Below, in pieces: positions 1 to 7,610 of a stretch of 14,578 bases of DNA. Under the pieces are notes generated by a model. The model was not told the origin of the DNA. It did no database searches and saw only the letters and a list, made by a program, of their open reading frames with translations. This stretch comes from Candidatus Cloacimonadota bacterium (GTDB taxonomy: Bacteria; Cloacimonadota; Cloacimonadia; Cloacimonadales; Cloacimonadaceae): positions 1 to 14,578 of the forward strand of contig JAEZUG010000022.1 of NCBI GenBank assembly GCA_023421135.1, given 5' to 3'. Position 1 is the stretch's first letter. Every line of letters starts with the position of its first letter. The position numbers and the translations under genes were made by a program.

Positions 1-392
1 GTTCTAAGCAGGTACTCCACTTCTTTGATGAAGATCTCAAAATACATCTCGAGTATGGAGTTTGGCTTGAGCTTCAGGTTGCTATCGCCGGTCGCCTGGG
101 CATCCAAATCATTAACAACGCGCAACATACTGATCAGAATCTGTTGCCATTTACCCTTATCCGGCTTGCTTTCCCTATCAGTCTTGGGCAGAACCTCGAT
201 GATGGTGCTGCCGACCTGGATCACTCCCACATACTCACAAAACTTGATGCCTTTATTAATCAGTTTGTAATATGGGAAATCCTTTCCGGAGCCATAAAAA
301 GCTTCCAGGGCATTTAGCTCAGTTTCACCAAGCCCGTCCTCTATTCTCAGGCACTGATGTTCGAAGACTTGTCTAGGATTGTTCTTGGCCAT
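1..392 (-). CDS. mcrC: McrC, type IV restriction subunit (5' part only, runs off the left edge)
   Basis: McrC is the nuclease partner of the McrB GTPase in modification-dependent restriction. Only the first 130 codons are in the window. The translation starts MAKNNPRQVFEHQCLRIEDG and has the usual N-terminal McrC pattern: a Y-x-L-x-N-K-G-I-K-F-like stretch (residues 42-51), then YVGVIQVG and IIEVLPK (54-70), WQQILISML (82-90) and LEMYFEIFIKEVEYLL (114-129). The PD-(D/E)XK catalytic domain of the family is C-terminal and so lies outside the window. The chosen ATG at 392 overlaps the 3' end of mcrB by 20 bp in another frame, which fits translational coupling. The frame is open to the edge, and no frameshift is seen. 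Family assignment is confident; whether the nuclease is intact cannot be judged here. Confidence 0.88.
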   Translation of the reverse strand, partial: MAKNNPRQVFEHQCLRIEDGLGETELNALEAFYGSGKDFPYYKLINKGIKFCEYVGVIQVGSTIIEVLPKTDRESKPDKGKWQQILISMLRVVNDLDAQATGDSNLKLKPNSILEMYFEIFIKEVEYLLR

Positions 393-3219
393 TTTTCCCA
401 AGCATCATAAGGTGTATAGCTTCTTTGAACTCAGCAACATCTTTCGGTATCCTGATCTTGTAATTGTCTTTCACCAGTGATTCTTTATCATCGTAAACAA
501 AATCAGAGAGCTCTGCTACTCCTAACTCTTCTTTTTCCACAAAGCCTGTTCCCAGCACCAGCCCGATTTTGGCATAGTCTCCGTAGAAATACTCCTGGAG
601 CAGAGGTATAATTTTCTGGTTGAAGACTTCCATAAGCTCTTGCTCATTGGCTGGATCCAGGAAGTAACTATGGCCTATCTGATGGTCTCGATCCAGGAGA
701 ATTCTGATTCTGCTATTTATTGTGGTCAAGATCTCCTTCATCGAGTAATCGCAAAGCACTTTCGCCATTAGATCATTGCCCTGATCGTCCTTGATCTCGG
801 TAAGAGGCGGGAATTCCTTGAAGGTAAAGCGTCTGCGGAGAGCTGTATCGAGAGCTTCCACGCTGCGGTCGGCGGTGTTCATGGTGCCGATGATGTAAAG
901 ATTAGGCGGCACAGAGAATTTCTCTTTGCTATATGGCAAAGTCACTTCCAGGGCTTCCTTCATTCCGGCACGTTTATCTGGCTCGATCAGAGTGATAAGT
1001 TCGCCAAAGATCTGGGAGACATTGCCGCGGTTGATCTCGTCGATGATGAGGATGTAGTTTTTAACTCCATTGGATGGTGTCGCTTCAAGCACCTCCTTGG
1101 GCAGATTAAATCCTTCCAACGCTACTTTCATCAAATCGTTGTCCTCAAGGCCTAGTGACTTCGAAGCTTGGGTGCCATTATGCGAGGTGTCCCGGATTTC
1201 AAATATTCTTTTTAACACTGAGTAATATGCAGAGGTGTCTGCGCCTCCAATTGCCTCCCTTATATCATTGTACACATTTTTGATCTGTTCTACAGAATTA
1301 TAGATCTTAAATAGCTTAAAAAGTCTATCCTTAGATACAATGTATGTTTGCGGTCCGGAGCTATCCTTATGCTTCACTTGCAAGTTATCTTTGCTAGAGA
1401 CGTCAACCAGTTGAATAACTGAATCGCTCTTTGTAGTAAACTCGTAGGGTTGATCCCCTTTCTTATCCTCAATATCTGATAGTAACTGCTGATACAAAGA
1501 TGCAAAATCATCATCCTGAATCACAGTGTTCTTTGACGTAACAAAGCGATACAGGTTGTACATAGATAATGTACCAATCTGCTTGAATAGCCCATCTAAC
1601 ACATCATATTGTATTTGACCATTGTCCTGCGTCACAGGCTTTATCCCTTCAATGAAATCCTCGTAGCTCATACTTTGATGGAATGTAGTAAAGACGATCC
1701 TACCTGCTTTTACAAGTTCTTGATATCTCTTCCTGATATCATCTCTTGTTCTCGGAGTCTTCATGAATTCCGGATCGGCTATCTCGACTGCCAGGTTGAT
1801 GGAGTTATAGGTCTTCCCTGTGCCAGGAGGGCCGTAGAGGATTTGGTTCAGGGGCCGAGTAGTGGATGTCTGGTTCATAGCTGAGTCCTCCTTTTTTGTG
1901 ACTTGTTGAACTGAGTTGTCTTGTGCTTGCAAGCTTTGGGTGGCGATATCCTCAAGAGCTTCGTAGTGCTTTTTCTTCGCTGTGAAGTTTGTTCCTTGCA
2001 AGCCTGTTTTCATATCAGCAAGCTTGGGGTGGGCACTAATCTGTGGTTTCAGGATAGGATTGTTGGCGAGATTGTGAGTAAGAGATATGGGGATTCGATC
2101 GCTAGGTACCTGATATGAATCATCCTTGTAGTACTGCTCTTCTTTTTCGTCGGTTAGCCCCGATTCCAGCTCTCCGCTGATCTCGGCTAGAGCATAGCAT
2201 CCGGCAGCTTCTCCTGTCATCCAAAGAATGACTTTGTCACCGACTTTGAGATCACTCTTATGGCTTGAAACCTTCCAGGATGCAATTGCACCATCATGGA
2301 GGGCTGAAACCAAGTCGTAGAATCCGGGATTGCACTGGAAAAGCCAGTAATTACACTTCTCTTTCTTTTCATCCTTCCATAGTGGCCTGATCCGATCATC
2401 ATACAGAAGGTAGAGAGGGTCGATACCGGGATATTCTTTGATCAGCTCTTGTTTGATCACATATATCTGATCATCAATATTCAAGCCATCACGAGAGCCA
2501 TATTCAGGCTTGAAGAGTTTAGCCGCGATTAAGCGTTTGTCGTTGTATGATATGATCCTTTCATAATAATCTGGTACGCATAGGTTTAGCAAAAAATTGC
2601 AAACTCCCAGTTTTATTATCTTACCACCGGTGCCTCTGAGCACATTGCTATCAGATACAATCAGTCGTACCTTCTTAGGATCGAAGCTCTTATCAAGATA
2701 AGCCTGATCGTCATAAACCATGTAGAGACTGATGTTGGTGATAGCCTTGATGATAGAGCTGTAGTCATTACCGCCTTTGCTGCCTTTTATCCACTTGAAA
2801 AGAAGCAAGATAAAGCTTAGGCTGCCAAACTTTGCCGTGTTGTATCCGGTACCTCCGTGAGCAATACCGTTGTTCTCCGGATAGATATCATCTCGTAGCC
2901 GATAATCCGAGATGCCCTGTAGGCTCAACTCTATGGCATTCTTTTTGCCTTCCGGGGTCATAGATCTATTGCAAAACACGTAAAGCCAAGTGGCATTTGC
3001 GAAAAGAATCTTTGCCCCTTCGCTTGCCCCGGAAAACTGGACTAAGAATTTTGTGGCAAAGTCCTGATCGCTCCCCTCAATCGCGTTTTCAATAAAGAGG
3101 GAGATAGCCTCTTCGAGATTTTTCGGTGTTAATACGATTCTGCTGCTTCTAGAAAGAAAGTCCTTTCCCTCTACCAAAAAAGTCCGAACAAAATCATTGA
3201 ATAGCTGATATTCCGTCAT
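373..3219 (-). CDS. mcrB: McrB-like AAA+ GTPase with an EVE modified-base reader domain
   Basis: This is the motor and recognition subunit of a type IV, McrBC-type restriction enzyme, 948 aa long. Residues 1-280 form an alpha-rich N-terminal region I cannot name. Residues about 289-425 are an EVE domain (YWLFQCNPGFYDL, VGDKVILWMTGEAAGCYALAEI), a fold that binds modified bases in DNA. The AAA+ core follows: Walker A GPPGTGKT (463-470), FHQSMSYEDFIEGIKP (513-528), Walker B ILIIDEINRG (723-732), the McrB signature GTMNTADRS (778-786) and ALRRRF (793-798). Walker A and B are about 260 residues apart against about 75 in E. coli McrB, so an insertion of roughly 150 residues lies at about 550-718. 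The start has a GGGAGG Shine-Dalgarno 4 nt before ATG. The gene overlaps mcrC. The base recognised (5mC, 5hmC or other) cannot be told from sequence alone. Confidence 0.92.
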   Translation of the reverse strand: MTEYQLFNDFVRTFLVEGKDFLSRSSRIVLTPKNLEEAISLFIENAIEGSDQDFATKFLVQFSGASEGAKILFANATWLYVFCNRSMTPEGKKNAIELSLQGISDYRLRDDIYPENNGIAHGGTGYNTAKFGSLSFILLLFKWIKGSKGGNDYSSIIKAITNISLYMVYDDQAYLDKSFDPKKVRLIVSDSNVLRGTGGKIIKLGVCNFLLNLCVPDYYERIISYNDKRLIAAKLFKPEYGSRDGLNIDDQIYVIKQELIKEYPGIDPLYLLYDDRIRPLWKDEKKEKCNYWLFQCNPGFYDLVSALHDGAIASWKVSSHKSDLKVGDKVILWMTGEAAGCYALAEISGELESGLTDEKEEQYYKDDSYQVPSDRIPISLTHNLANNPILKPQISAHPKLADMKTGLQGTNFTAKKKHYEALEDIATQSLQAQDNSVQQVTKKEDSAMNQTSTTRPLNQILYGPPGTGKTYNSINLAVEIADPEFMKTPRTRDDIRKRYQELVKAGRIVFTTFHQSMSYEDFIEGIKPVTQDNGQIQYDVLDGLFKQIGTLSMYNLYRFVTSKNTVIQDDDFASLYQQLLSDIEDKKGDQPYEFTTKSDSVIQLVDVSSKDNLQVKHKDSSGPQTYIVSKDRLFKLFKIYNSVEQIKNVYNDIREAIGGADTSAYYSVLKRIFEIRDTSHNGTQASKSLGLEDNDLMKVALEGFNLPKEVLEATPSNGVKNYILIIDEINRGNVSQIFGELITLIEPDKRAGMKEALEVTLPYSKEKFSVPPNLYIIGTMNTADRSVEALDTALRRRFTFKEFPPLTEIKDDQGNDLMAKVLCDYSMKEILTTINSRIRILLDRDHQIGHSYFLDPANEQELMEVFNQKIIPLLQEYFYGDYAKIGLVLGTGFVEKEELGVAELSDFVYDDKESLVKDNYKIRIPKDVAEFKEAIHLMMLGKNGQEQS

Positions 3220-3292
3220 CGCTCCTCCCGATCATTTATCTAAGTCTAAGACTAGTCCTTCTTGTTTGAAGAAACATACTAGCTCTCTTGAG

Positions 3293-3323
3293 ATCATAAA
3301 GTGTTCCTCAAACATCCTGTCAA
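3293..3323 (-). promoter_or_regulatory. Candidate promoter for mcrBC
   Basis: On the minus strand a perfect -35 TTGACA (3318-3323) is followed after 19 nt by a -10-like TATGAT (3293-3298). The spacer is two bases longer than ideal. The -35 box overlaps the stop codon of the 121-aa upstream gene. Transcription would begin near 3286, leaving a leader of about 65 nt before mcrB. This would let mcrBC be expressed apart from the genes upstream. It is a sequence match only. Confidence 0.4.
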
Positions 3324-3685
3324 TTTATAGCCAGATTCAAAAACGATCTGAAGTCAAATATACCTAACTGCGGTGCTTTAATGTCAGGGAAATCAATTTC
3401 ACTAAGATCTGCCCATTTAGCAGTTAACTTGAAATCTATTAGGCGTTTACCCCGTAAAACCTCGTAACCGTTATTTTTCAGCTCATCTTCAAAGTTACTT
3501 AGGTAGTTTTTTATTGTTCGGGGAGTTACCTCATAGAAGTCTGCTAAATGCTCAATCAGAAACACCAGCTTGTTATCAAAAAGAATACCTTGCAGCTTGA
3601 CTGCTTTCTGAATTTCACTGAGGGCATACTGGTTATTCAGTATATTCTGTCTGTCCAAAGTTGAATTAGTTAAATCCTTTGCCAT
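3320..3685 (-). CDS. Helix-turn-helix DNA-binding protein, probably a truncated N-terminal remnant
   Basis: This 121-aa product has the N-terminal architecture of a family usually annotated only as DNA-binding protein. It has the pattern NNQYALSEIQKAVKLQGILF (17-36), then FLIEHLADFYEVTPRTIKNYLSNF (42-65), which reads as a helix-turn-helix, then NGYEVLRGKRL (72-82) and LGIFDFRSFLNLA (107-119). In the longer relatives I recall (about 350 aa), the FNFRxFLN motif leads straight into a large C-terminal domain (M-L-L-T-E-S-E-x-A). Here it runs into TGA immediately after this motif, and that continuation is not present in any frame downstream. I therefore think it is a remnant, although a good GGGAG Shine-Dalgarno precedes the ATG and a short HTH protein could still be made, perhaps as a local regulator. 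The coding assignment is firm; the truncation rests on remembered family structure. Confidence 0.62.
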   Translation of the reverse strand: MAKDLTNSTLDRQNILNNQYALSEIQKAVKLQGILFDNKLVFLIEHLADFYEVTPRTIKNYLSNFEDELKNNGYEVLRGKRLIDFKLTAKWADLSEIDFPDIKAPQLGIFDFRSFLNLAIN

Positions 3686-3686
3686 C

Positions 3687-3806
3687 TTATACTCCCTGGT
3701 TGTCCCAGATCAGATTTTTAGATTCCTCTCTAATGAGCCTATTGGCATCCACTCTCAAGATCAGAGCTGCCCCGGAGGGCAAGTTTCTTTCAACATCTAT
3801 ATTCAT
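3687..3806 (-). CDS. Small ORF of 39 aa, unknown function
   Basis: I do not recognise this product. It begins MNIDVERNLPSGAALILRVD and ends NLIWDNQGV. Its stop codon is one base from the ATG of the 121-aa HTH gene (TAA-G-ATG), so the two could be translated together. GGAG lies 5 nt before the ATG at 3806. The frame stays open upstream to a GTG at 3842 and reads plausibly as protein (VAEIFLKLYGAY), which would give 51 aa, before an in-frame TGA. It may be a genuine small protein, or the surviving 3' end of a decayed gene. A possible promoter (TTGACT at 3847-3852, TATTCT at 3827-3832, an unusually short 14-nt spacer) lies just upstream. Confidence 0.35.
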   Translation of the reverse strand: MNIDVERNLPSGAALILRVDANRLIREESKNLIWDNQGV

Positions 3807-3921
3807 ATAAGCTCCATATAGTTTTAAGAATATTTCAGCCACATACAGTCAATAACTATTTGGTTGGGTGAATGCTCTTGGCATGAGGGTTCACATATCA
3901 GGTATGTATCATGGTCTCTGA

Positions 3922-5919
3922 TCACTCCAACTCCTCCATCCCAATGCTTTTCAGGTAATTATACATTGGGTCATAGTATTCTGGCTTGCGGGTGGGATCC
4001 TCTGCATCGCCTTCCGGAACTACTATCACCAGCCCCTGTCTGGCACGAGTGAGCAAGACCCTATAGGCATTCTTCTGATAGAGCTGTCGGTCTTCTTTAC
4101 GCACCTGATTCCAGCGGCTGCCTTTGAACTCCCAGTGCTCCCAGGAATTCTGATTGTAACGGAAATCACCATCGCAGACCACGCAGGTCCAATCCAACTC
4201 CAATCCTTGAATCTGAAATTCTGTGGCCACATCTTCCAGATAGTAGGAGGAGCGTACGTCGTCCTTGCCTTTTAGGAACCAATGAACTGGATCAACAGGA
4301 GTTTTCACATCTATGGCGTGAGGCTTCAAACGCTCAGCTTTGGAGGATACCACTATTCCATAGCGTTCCGAGCCCCGGGCTTGAGTCTTTAGCCAACGCT
4401 TGGCTTTACTGAGCTCTCGGGTGAGCACCACCGGATACTTCTCCTGAAAGCGTTGAAGCTCGCCATTGGCTTCAAGTGGCTCTAGATCCAGGAGGTGCTT
4501 CACAAAGCTTGAGACACGTTCAGCTCTGAAGGATCGCAGGGAAACACTGAGATGCAGATTGTTTCGTAGCTCGACCATATCAGGCTGTTCCCAAGAGGCT
4601 AGAATCTCCTCAGCATTATACTCGCTATCGGCAAGATGATCCGAGATATAAATATGCCAATCAGGATAGGAATTCTGTAGGGCGCGGAGCCATTCTCCGA
4701 TGCCAGCTTCTCCGGTGTGAATCTCCTGTCCGCCACCCACCAGACAAACGATCACAGCCCAATCCTGGTGCCTGTCCAGATAGGAGATCAGGAATTCTGG
4801 CTCGGACATGCTAAAGTCCGGCCGGTTCTTTTTGCGACTCATAAAGTCGGCTGTCTTATCTAGATTCCAGGCTCTCTGAGCCTCGTCAAAGATTGCCACG
4901 TGATCATGCGGAGGAGCAGCATCCACCAAAGCAGCATCTCGGAAATGATGAACGTTTTGGATGAAGGATTTCACCACCGAGCGGGTGAATTTCTTATCTG
5001 GAGGTAGCTCGCCAGACTTCATCTTTTGCTTGCGATCCTGATACAGGGCTTCCTGCAAAACTTTCACTAGAGGTCCGTTTCCAGAAAGAAAGACGCTGTG
5101 TAGGTCACTTTCCAGATCGATGAACTTGGTGGCGATATCCAGGCCAACCAAAGTCTTTCCAGCTCCCGGAACCCCGGTCACAAAGCAGATGGATTTATGA
5201 GCCCGGTCTCTGCTGTTCTCAATGATCTGGCCAATCTCGCGCGAAGTGACGGATAGATTGGTGGCCCCTGCCTCACTACGGGTGATGCTTTCCACGGAAT
5301 GCTTGCTGTAGAGCGTGGTAGCGGCTTCCACGATGGTGGGCGTGGGTTTGTAATGCCCAGCCTCCCAGCTTGGGATATCGATAATGGGCTCGTTCTTATA
5401 AAGATTAAGCAAGTTAAGCAGAATTTCACCCAGGCTAGAGAGGCTACAGGCAGAAGGACGATGAAGAAGGTCGGGATTGGGCTCAAGACTGGAATTGATC
5501 TGATTCTGTGGTGCAATCCGGCTTTGTTGTAACCCACTGATGGCAAGAATGGGAACGATGCGCTTATGATGGCTTGTTTCATGGAAATTCTGTAAATCCA
5601 GAGCATAGTCCCAAACCTGATCCAAGGCTTGGGCATTGTATTCCCGGGAACCGATCTTGAATTCTATCACAAAAATGATGGAGCCACTTATCACAATGGC
5701 ATCTACTCTTTTACCCATCCGGGGAATAGAGTATTCCAGATATACTTTGCCCTCAAGAGATTGTAATGCCTCTTTCAGGCAGATAATCTCCTCCTGCCAG
5801 GCTTCCCGCTGAGTCTGCAATAGGCTAAACTCGTTATTCTGAGCAAGCTGATCCCGGATCTCAGAATCCGGTATGATCAGGAATTCAGGGATGGGAGCCG
5901 AGAAGTAGGAGCGGGTCAT
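3922..5919 (-). CDS. PD-(D/E)XK nuclease-like domain fused to a DUF2075 / superfamily 1 helicase
   Basis: This 665-aa protein combines a probable nuclease with a DNA/RNA helicase. Residues about 35-130 resemble a PD-(D/E)XK fold: an N-terminal acidic helix, then GKRVDAIVISG with D73, IIFVIEFKIG with E86 and K88, and a following Q-x-x-x-Y helix (Q101, Y105). The helicase has Walker A GVPGAGKT (249-256), Walker B VAIFDEAQRAW (D345, E346), GGGQEI (395-400), EFQIQGLELDW (567-577) and NAYRVLLTRARQG (617-629), the order expected of SF1/DUF2075 proteins. The C-terminus (DPTRKPEYYDPMYNYLKSIG) matches the usual family end, so the gene looks complete. The start has AAGGAG upstream. It lies 56 bp after drmB, in the position where class 2 DISARM loci carry drmC, a PLD nuclease. 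A shared function with DrmAB is inference, because such proteins also occur alone. Confidence 0.85.
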   Translation of the reverse strand: MTRSYFSAPIPEFLIIPDSEIRDQLAQNNEFSLLQTQREAWQEEIICLKEALQSLEGKVYLEYSIPRMGKRVDAIVISGSIIFVIEFKIGSREYNAQALDQVWDYALDLQNFHETSHHKRIVPILAISGLQQSRIAPQNQINSSLEPNPDLLHRPSACSLSSLGEILLNLLNLYKNEPIIDIPSWEAGHYKPTPTIVEAATTLYSKHSVESITRSEAGATNLSVTSREIGQIIENSRDRAHKSICFVTGVPGAGKTLVGLDIATKFIDLESDLHSVFLSGNGPLVKVLQEALYQDRKQKMKSGELPPDKKFTRSVVKSFIQNVHHFRDAALVDAAPPHDHVAIFDEAQRAWNLDKTADFMSRKKNRPDFSMSEPEFLISYLDRHQDWAVIVCLVGGGQEIHTGEAGIGEWLRALQNSYPDWHIYISDHLADSEYNAEEILASWEQPDMVELRNNLHLSVSLRSFRAERVSSFVKHLLDLEPLEANGELQRFQEKYPVVLTRELSKAKRWLKTQARGSERYGIVVSSKAERLKPHAIDVKTPVDPVHWFLKGKDDVRSSYYLEDVATEFQIQGLELDWTCVVCDGDFRYNQNSWEHWEFKGSRWNQVRKEDRQLYQKNAYRVLLTRARQGLVIVVPEGDAEDPTRKPEYYDPMYNYLKSIGMEELE

Positions 5920-5975
5920 GGGAGAATCTCCTTGGGTTTTGAAGTTCGAACGTATTTTGATATTCTCATATGTTA

Positions 5976-7610
5976 TTACCTCCCAGCTTCCAAGATATTC
6001 CCAAAGCCATAAGACCTGTCGACGACAAAGGATCTGTCCAGTAGGCTATTGAAAGATTCACATGAGGTCTCTGGCAGTAAACTGCAGGAAAAGCACACTG
6101 AGCTTTGCTTGTAACACACCGGATCGTTGGCACAGTACATAGCTTTGGCAATTGCTTCGAGGAGAATTTGGTTCAAGTCTCCTCTCTCAACCATGGTGAC
6201 TATTCCCCCAAAACTCCCCTCCGATCCAGAGACTGTGTAGATCATGATTCCTGCGTGTAAACCACTGGACGCATAAATCCTCTCCTGCAGTGATGTAGCA
6301 GGATATCCACATACATATTCCAACTGCTTTATCAGTAGATGCGAAATCGTATGTAATAAAATGTACTTACACATCGCATAGTCTTTGTTATTACTTGAGT
6401 TCAGAAAATCAATCCTGGTCAGTGCTTTTTGGTGTGATCCCAAACGAGTCTTGAAATCAGAGTTCAGTAACGCTGATTTGTACCAATCCACTATTGTACT
6501 ATTCTCAAAAACTATCAGGAATCCCTCGCCAGAGGATTGCACACATGGCAGAAACTTGGTTTCAATTCCTTCCTTAGTAACATGCCTTGAGATGGCCGGG
6601 TCAAAGATCGTGCCGAAAGCTACAGGTTGAAGGCGGCTGTAGGAACAGAGAACTGATACCATATTCAAGGTTCTGACGGATGCTATCGAGAAGCAGGAAT
6701 TGGAACGGGGCAGAGCTTTGAGGTGAATCTGGAGTTCATCTTCTTCCAAGGAGTCGTACTGAGCCTTGACCAGATAATCTAGCTCCTGACAGCGGTAATC
6801 CATTTCATGTTGCAGGACATCCTGTCTTATCTCGCCCTGGACAGGAATAAGCAGACTTCTCACGATAGCGGGGAAGTAAACACTATTGCTAGACTTGAGA
6901 ACAGTTCTGAACTTGTTTCCTTTTGTGGGGGTTCCAAAGATACCAATGAGCGAGGCTGATGCTTTGCATTTCTTGCAATATATCCTAATGGACTCCAGAT
7001 TGTCTGAATATTCTGAAGGCAAGTAGTAAAACTCATGTTCCTCACAAGAACCGTGACTTGAAGCTTTATTAACAAACCATTCATCCCACGGAAAATCCGA
7101 GACTTCCCCATCCTCAGAAACCTGGATAAACCTGACCTGCTCAAGCAGTATTCGTAATGGTTTGTGCCCAGGAGATGGCTTCCGACACTGGGGACAGTAA
7201 AGGTCAAACTCCTTGCCCAGGTGGTTCATCTTATACAAGCACTGCCAATCTTCATACTTCATAAATCTCTTGCACTTGGGACAAAACATCCATCGAGGAA
7301 AATATTCCGCAGAAACAAGCATAGTTTCTTGCGTTACCCGGTTTCCATTGTTTGTTGTCCCATTTATAGGTACTGATAGGAGATATGAGATATTCCTAAA
7401 CTGAGCCTTAAGTTTGCAAATGAGTCGCTTATCATGGATGGAAATCTTTTCTAGAGCATCCTTATCTTTCCCTGTGACTTCATAGATGAAGTAAGGCCAT
7501 TTCTCAAGTTGCTGTACTATCAACGATCCGGTGGGGGTTTCCACCAGAGAGCCAATGCCTCCGTAAGAACTTATGATGTTGTGGCAGGGTATTTCAAAGT
7601 ACTTACTCAT
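5976..7610 (-). CDS. drmB: DrmB-like DUF1998 zinc-binding protein of a DISARM-type system
   Basis: DrmB proteins act with the DrmA helicase; in DISARM the DrmA-DrmB pair forms the core DNA-binding complex. The 544-aa product has cysteine pairs typical of zinc ribbons: C110/C113 (FCPKCKRF), C139/C142 (YCPQC) and C212/C215 (YCKKC). The C-terminal DUF1998 region includes LLHTISHLLIKQLEY (418-432, with H420 and H424), then IMIYTVSGSEGSFGGIV (455-471) and a cysteine cluster at C493, C499, C506, C509 and C517. The N-terminus (PCHNIISSYGGIGSLVE) is like the P-x-Q-x-x-x-x-x-GPG start of the family, with the GPG replaced. The ATG overlaps the end of drmA by 8 bp, so the two are almost certainly co-translated. 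No decay is seen. Role by homology and position; no activity is claimed. Confidence 0.88.
   Translation of the reverse strand: MSKYFEIPCHNIISSYGGIGSLVETPTGSLIVQQLEKWPYFIYEVTGKDKDALEKISIHDKRLICKLKAQFRNISYLLSVPINGTTNNGNRVTQETMLVSAEYFPRWMFCPKCKRFMKYEDWQCLYKMNHLGKEFDLYCPQCRKPSPGHKPLRILLEQVRFIQVSEDGEVSDFPWDEWFVNKASSHGSCEEHEFYYLPSEYSDNLESIRIYCKKCKASASLIGIFGTPTKGNKFRTVLKSSNSVYFPAIVRSLLIPVQGEIRQDVLQHEMDYRCQELDYLVKAQYDSLEEDELQIHLKALPRSNSCFSIASVRTLNMVSVLCSYSRLQPVAFGTIFDPAISRHVTKEGIETKFLPCVQSSGEGFLIVFENSTIVDWYKSALLNSDFKTRLGSHQKALTRIDFLNSSNNKDYAMCKYILLHTISHLLIKQLEYVCGYPATSLQERIYASSGLHAGIMIYTVSGSEGSFGGIVTMVERGDLNQILLEAIAKAMYCANDPVCYKQSSVCFSCSLLPETSCESFNSLLDRSFVVDRSYGFGNILEAGR

Noticed and set aside
3232..3315. 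27-aa frame (starting MFEEHFMISREL) between the HTH gene and mcrB
   Set aside because: It has no good Shine-Dalgarno at its first ATG and overlaps the candidate mcrB promoter. The shorter start at 3297 has a weak GAGGAA, but a transcript from that promoter would begin downstream of it. It could still be a scrap of a deleted gene.
5178..5636. 152-aa minus-strand open frame inside the nuclease-helicase gene
   Set aside because: It is a shifted-frame shadow of a gene with complete helicase motifs, with no plausible ribosome site and no recognisable protein pattern.
5922..5972. 17-codon frame in the gap between drmB and the nuclease-helicase
   Set aside because: It is short, has no ribosome site, and its end merely overlaps the next ATG. 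No evidence that it is more than chance.
6860..7207. 115-aa open frame inside drmB
   Set aside because: It is a shadow of drmB, whose own frame carries the zinc motifs; the alternative frame has no family-like features.
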